From Arcobacteraceae bacterium (lineage in GTDB: Bacteria; Campylobacterota; Campylobacteria; Campylobacterales; Arcobacteraceae): a stretch of 64,000 bases of DNA. Below, in pieces: positions 60,771-64,000 of this stretch (position 1 is the stretch's first letter; every line of letters starts with the position of its first letter). Both the position numbers and the translations under genes were made by a program. Under the pieces are notes generated by a model. It saw only the letters and a list, made by a program, of their open reading frames with translations, ran no database searches and was not told the origin of the DNA. Location of the stretch: assembly GCA_023229945.1 (NCBI GenBank), contig JALNYH010000002.1:62001-126000 (forward strand), in the 5' to 3' direction.

Positions 60771-62579
60771 ATGGACGCAATACAAATTTTAAGACAAAAC
60801 GACCTATTAAGAGTAATAGATGATGAGTTAGATATCTATCTAGAAATTCCACATATTGCTTATGTAGAGGTGAAAAAACCAGATTCCAAGGCTCTACTTT
60901 TTACCAATGTAGTAGATAAAAAATCTGGTCGCAAATTTGATACACCAGTACTGATGAATATATTTTGTTCACCTAGGGCTGTGGAGCTTTTGATAGGTGA
61001 TGTGGAGCAAACTGCTTCTAGGATACAAGAGCTTTTGCATATGAAGCCCCCATCTGGGTTTATGGATAAGATTTCTATGTTTGGTAAGCTTTTTGATCTC
61101 AAATCTGTATTTCCAAAAAGGCTAAGCGGCAAAGGTGAATGTCAACAAATCATAAAACTAGGCGATGATGTCAATCTATATGATATGCCAGTCCTTACTA
61201 CTTGGGAGCAAGATGGTGGTCCTTTTATTACTATGGGGCAAGTTTATACCACAAGCTTAGATGGCAAGATGCACAATGTGGGGATGTATAGACTTCAAGT
61301 ATATAGCAAAAACGAGCTAGGACTTCATTGGCAAATCCACAAAGACTCAAACCACTTCTTCCACCAGTACAAAAAAGCAGGTGTGAAAATGCCAGTAAGT
61401 ATTGGCGTTGGCGGAGACCCTATGTATATATGGTGTGGTCAAGCACCATTACCTATAGGTGTATTTGAATTGATGCTTTATGGATTTATAAGAGGCGAAA
61501 ACGCTCAGCTTGTCAAATCTATCACCAATGATATATATATTCCTCGTGATGTGGACTTTGTAATAGAAGGATTTGTAGATACCACAAGGCTCGAAATTGA
61601 AGGACCTTTTGGAGACCATACAGGATATTATACACTAGAAGAAGAGTACCCAGTACTTGAAGTAACTGCAATTACCAGTAAAAAGAATCCAGTTTTTGCA
61701 GCTACTGTTGTAGGTAAGCCACCACTTGAAGACAAATACATGGGATATGCTACAGAGAGAATTTTCCTACCATTACTCAAGACCACAGCTCCTGATTTGA
61801 TAGATTATTATATGCCAGAAAATGGGGTATTTCACAACCTAATCTTAGCCAAAATGAATGTAAGCTACCCTGGACATGCTACTCAGCTAATGCACGCTTT
61901 TTGGGGTGTAGGGCAAATGAGCTTTGTAAAACACGCTATTTTTGTGGATCACAACTCACCAGATCTCAAAAACCACACAGATATTACAAAATATATTCTC
62001 AATAGACTTCAAGCTGATAATATACTTATTACTCAAGGTGTAGTTGATGCACTAGATCACAGTAGTCCAAAATTTGCTCGTGGTGGAAAACTAGGTATTG
62101 ATTGTACAGGTGAAGAGATAGACCACATAGGCATTACTCTTCTTAGTGATGATGAACTTCTATCTAGAATAAAGCTAATTAGTGATGAAGTAACAGCACT
62201 TAAACAATACTTTACTGATACCAAAACACCAATATGTGTCATAAAAACCAAAAAAACAAGAAACCAAAAATACCTAATAGAGGATTTAAAACTTTTTTAT
62301 GAAAATATAAAAGTTTTAGTTATAGTTGATGATGCCAAAAATGATATAAATAACTCTTATATGCTCATTTGGAGAGTAGTAAATAATATAGATGCAAGCC
62401 GTGATATTTATATCAAAAATCATCTAATCGCAATAGATGCAACAAACAAAAACAAACTTGATAATTTCAATAGAAGATGGCCTGATGATGTTGACTGTAC
62501 ACAAAGTGTCATAGATAGCTTAATAGAAAGAAAAATATTAGACATAAATAAAGATTTTATAGATAAATTTTATCTATAA
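60771..62579 (+). CDS. UbiD-family menaquinone biosynthesis decarboxylase
   Basis: A 602-residue decarboxylase of the UbiD family, which uses prenylated FMN. G-P-F-I-T-M-G-Q-V-Y, H-N-V-G-M-Y-R-L-Q and H-W-Q-I-H-K-D are the active-site strings, and E-G-P-F-G-D-H-T-G-Y-Y near residues 278-288 holds conserved acidic residues. The length and pattern fit the futalosine-pathway menaquinone decarboxylase (TIGR03701 type), as expected for Campylobacterota. It lies 114 bp after pyrB, mostly repeat, and 116 bp before the next chemoreceptor. Confidence 0.9.
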   Translation: MDAIQILRQNDLLRVIDDELDIYLEIPHIAYVEVKKPDSKALLFTNVVDKKSGRKFDTPVLMNIFCSPRAVELLIGDVEQTASRIQELLHMKPPSGFMDKISMFGKLFDLKSVFPKRLSGKGECQQIIKLGDDVNLYDMPVLTTWEQDGGPFITMGQVYTTSLDGKMHNVGMYRLQVYSKNELGLHWQIHKDSNHFFHQYKKAGVKMPVSIGVGGDPMYIWCGQAPLPIGVFELMLYGFIRGENAQLVKSITNDIYIPRDVDFVIEGFVDTTRLEIEGPFGDHTGYYTLEEEYPVLEVTAITSKKNPVFAATVVGKPPLEDKYMGYATERIFLPLLKTTAPDLIDYYMPENGVFHNLILAKMNVSYPGHATQLMHAFWGVGQMSFVKHAIFVDHNSPDLKNHTDITKYILNRLQADNILITQGVVDALDHSSPKFARGGKLGIDCTGEEIDHIGITLLSDDELLSRIKLISDEVTALKQYFTDTKTPICVIKTKKTRNQKYLIEDLKLFYENIKVLVIVDDAKNDINNSYMLIWRVVNNIDASRDIYIKNHLIAIDATNKNKLDNFNRRWPDDVDCTQSVIDSLIERKILDINKDFIDKFYL

Positions 62580-62695
62580 AACTTATAATAAATATAATTT
62601 GTATATATAATTTTTTTTAATATGTTTTTAATCATTTATATGTTAAAATAATGAAGTTAAATTGTATTAAATAATTGTAACAAAGGGGTATTATC

Positions 62696-64000
62696 ATGTT
62701 AAATAATTTTAGTGTTAAGGGCAAATTATCAATTGCACTTAGTTTGGTCATAGCGGGATTAATAGTTTTAGCTATTGTTTCTTATTTTAGACTTAATGGT
62801 TTAAAAAAAGGATATGAAAGTACAAGTACTATTACAGATATTAGGCTTTTAGTTGTCGGCTCATTGGCTGATGGTTTACAATGTGGTCAAGCACTTAGAA
62901 ATGTATATATAAATCCATCTGATACAACTGCTATCAAAAACCTTGAAGTTGCATTAGCTGATTTATCAAAAAGTGTTGAATCTTTACAACAAAACAAATA
63001 TACATCAATGTCTGCGGGGCTTACAAAGTTCAATGTTGTACCTCTTTATGAGAATTTTTCAAATGATATGCAAAGACTTTTAAAAAAGGCAAAAGCAACT
63101 GAAGAAATCAGCGAAAGCGAAATAAAAGAAAATACTTCAAAACACTGGAGACCATTTAGAAGTGCTCTTAGAGACTGGGTAAAAGCAAATGAAGAAAAAT
63201 CTACTCAAATGACAGCTGAATTCAATAGTTCTATCACAGCAACTACTACTTCAAATATTGTTTTATCTATTATTATTATAATTGCTCTTACTGTAGTAAT
63301 CTTATTTATCTCTCAATCTATTATAAACAGCTTAAATTCTTTCAAAGAAGGGTTAATGTCATTTTGCTCATTTTTAAGTAGAGAAACATCAACATGTCAG
63401 CTTATTAATATAGATAGTAAAGATGAATTTGGTCAAATGGCTACAATGACCAATACAAATATCAAGAAAATAGAAGCTAGCATAAAGCAAGATGATGAAT
63501 TTGTAAAAGATGTAAGTAGATTTTCCAAAGAAATAGGTTCTGGTAATATGCTTGCAAAAATAGAAAAAGATACTTCAACTCCAACTCTCAAAGAGCTTAA
63601 AGAAATACTATCAAAAATGCAATATGACTTAGAGCACTCAATAGCTAGAAGTATACCAATGCTTATAGATATATTAGATAAATTTAAAGCCCATGATTTT
63701 ACTCCAAGATTTCCAAATGCTTATGGCAAAGTTGCGGTAAGTGTAAACCAACTAGGTGATGAAGTATCAGCATTACTGAAACAAAATCTAATAGATGGTA
63801 TTACATTAGATAAAAGCACAGATGTTCTACTAGATAATGTAGATATATTAAGCCGTAGTGCAAATGAAGCAGCAGCTAGCTTAGAAGAAACAGCAGCAGC
63901 TTTAGAAGAAATTACAGCTACAGTCGTAAGTAACTCTTCACATGTAACAGAGATGACTTCATACTCTAGTAAAGTTACTCAATCAGCTCAAAAAGGGCAA
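62696..64000 (+). CDS. Methyl-accepting chemotaxis protein, 3' end outside window
   Basis: The first 435 codons of a chemoreceptor; the frame is open to the last base, so the end lies beyond the window. The ATG at 62696 follows AAAGGGG. The N-terminus (M-L-N-N-F-S-V-K-G-K-L) and the overall layout match the receptor at 18349: a membrane helix, a periplasmic four-helix-type domain of about 150 residues, a second helix near 63250-63310, and the HAMP-like and signalling parts. [14 protein letters not shown] near the end is shared with both other receptors. Confidence 0.93.
   Translation, partial: MLNNFSVKGKLSIALSLVIAGLIVLAIVSYFRLNGLKKGYESTSTITDIRLLVVGSLADGLQCGQALRNVYINPSDTTAIKNLEVALADLSKSVESLQQNKYTSMSAGLTKFNVVPLYENFSNDMQRLLKKAKATEEISESEIKENTSKHWRPFRSALRDWVKANEEKSTQMTAEFNSSITATTTSNIVLSIIIIIALTVVILFISQSIINSLNSFKEGLMSFCSFLSRETSTCQLINIDSKDEFGQMATMTNTNIKKIEASIKQDDEFVKDVSRFSKEIGSGNMLAKIEKDTSTPTLKELKEILSKMQYDLEHSIARSIPMLIDILDKFKAHDFTPRFPNAYGKVAVSVNQLGDEVSALLKQNLIDGITLDKSTDVLLDNVDILSRSANEAAASLEETAAALEEITATVVSNSSHVTEMTSYSSKVTQSAQKGQ

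Noticed and set aside
1..64000. tRNA or rRNA genes
   Set aside because: No recognisable cloverleaf with TTC-loop sequence or rRNA core sequence was found by eye; a covariance-model scan would be decisive.

Overview
The window is AT-rich, gene-dense DNA from a member of the Campylobacterota (epsilonproteobacteria). Support comes from the small DUF2018-type protein, the hemA-proS-hemC gene string, futalosine-type menaquinone decarboxylase, many chemoreceptors and diguanylate cyclases, and the family-typical protein sequences. A genus cannot be assigned from the sequence alone. I see no rRNA, tRNA, CRISPR array, insertion sequence or prophage.

Layout. 1-4400: the end of a chemoreceptor, then a DUF2249 / 12-TM NnrS-like / MIP18-type operon and an FmdE-like gene, each behind a perfect FNR-type box. 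4400-4830: a gene-free stretch with two foldback elements carrying Shine-Dalgarno-like loops and another Crp/Fnr-type box. 4830-8870: peroxiredoxin and the class III (anaerobic) ribonucleotide reductase operon, in which the glycyl-radical domain of NrdD sits on its own 59-codon gene. 8875-12609: a TsdA-like dihaem cytochrome with a response regulator, a histidine kinase and a stand-alone Cache sensor. 12713-18175: a DUF5718-like gene, a Crp/Fnr regulator, a RhuM-Fic protein, and a second hemerythrin / DUF2249 / 12-TM / kinase-like module behind an FNR-type box. 18349-20373: a second chemoreceptor. 20478-24381: dnaX, murI and rho. 24573-29536: a TRAP transporter joined to a solute-binding protein and a diguanylate cyclase. 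29575-33379: an RND exporter with MlaC and MlaA. 33383-41902: housekeeping genes (hemC, dsb-like, fxsA, proS, hemA, polyprenyl synthase, DUF2018, hisD, aroK). 41974-57285: a large sensor kinase, PLP enzyme, ExbB/ExbD, BCCT transporter, diguanylate cyclase, GNAT-nitrilase fusion, hydrolase, AI-2E-type permease, SodB, MFS transporter and methyltransferase. 57272-62579: a TolC-like protein, argD, pyrB and the UbiD-family decarboxylase. The window ends inside a third chemoreceptor.

How it fits together. Five Crp/Fnr-type palindromes, most placed about 41.5 bp before a -10 hexamer, link the two DUF2249/12-TM modules, the FmdE-like gene, nrdD and an orphan transcript into a probable oxygen- or nitric-oxide-responsive regulon. 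A Crp/Fnr regulator with an E-T-L-S-R recognition helix and no N-terminal iron-sulfur cysteines lies between the modules. Intergenic regions are unusually rich in foldback elements built from short tandem repeats of several unrelated sequences. Several of them supply the stop codon of the preceding gene, and two such repeats sit inside reading frames (proS and the second 12-TM gene).
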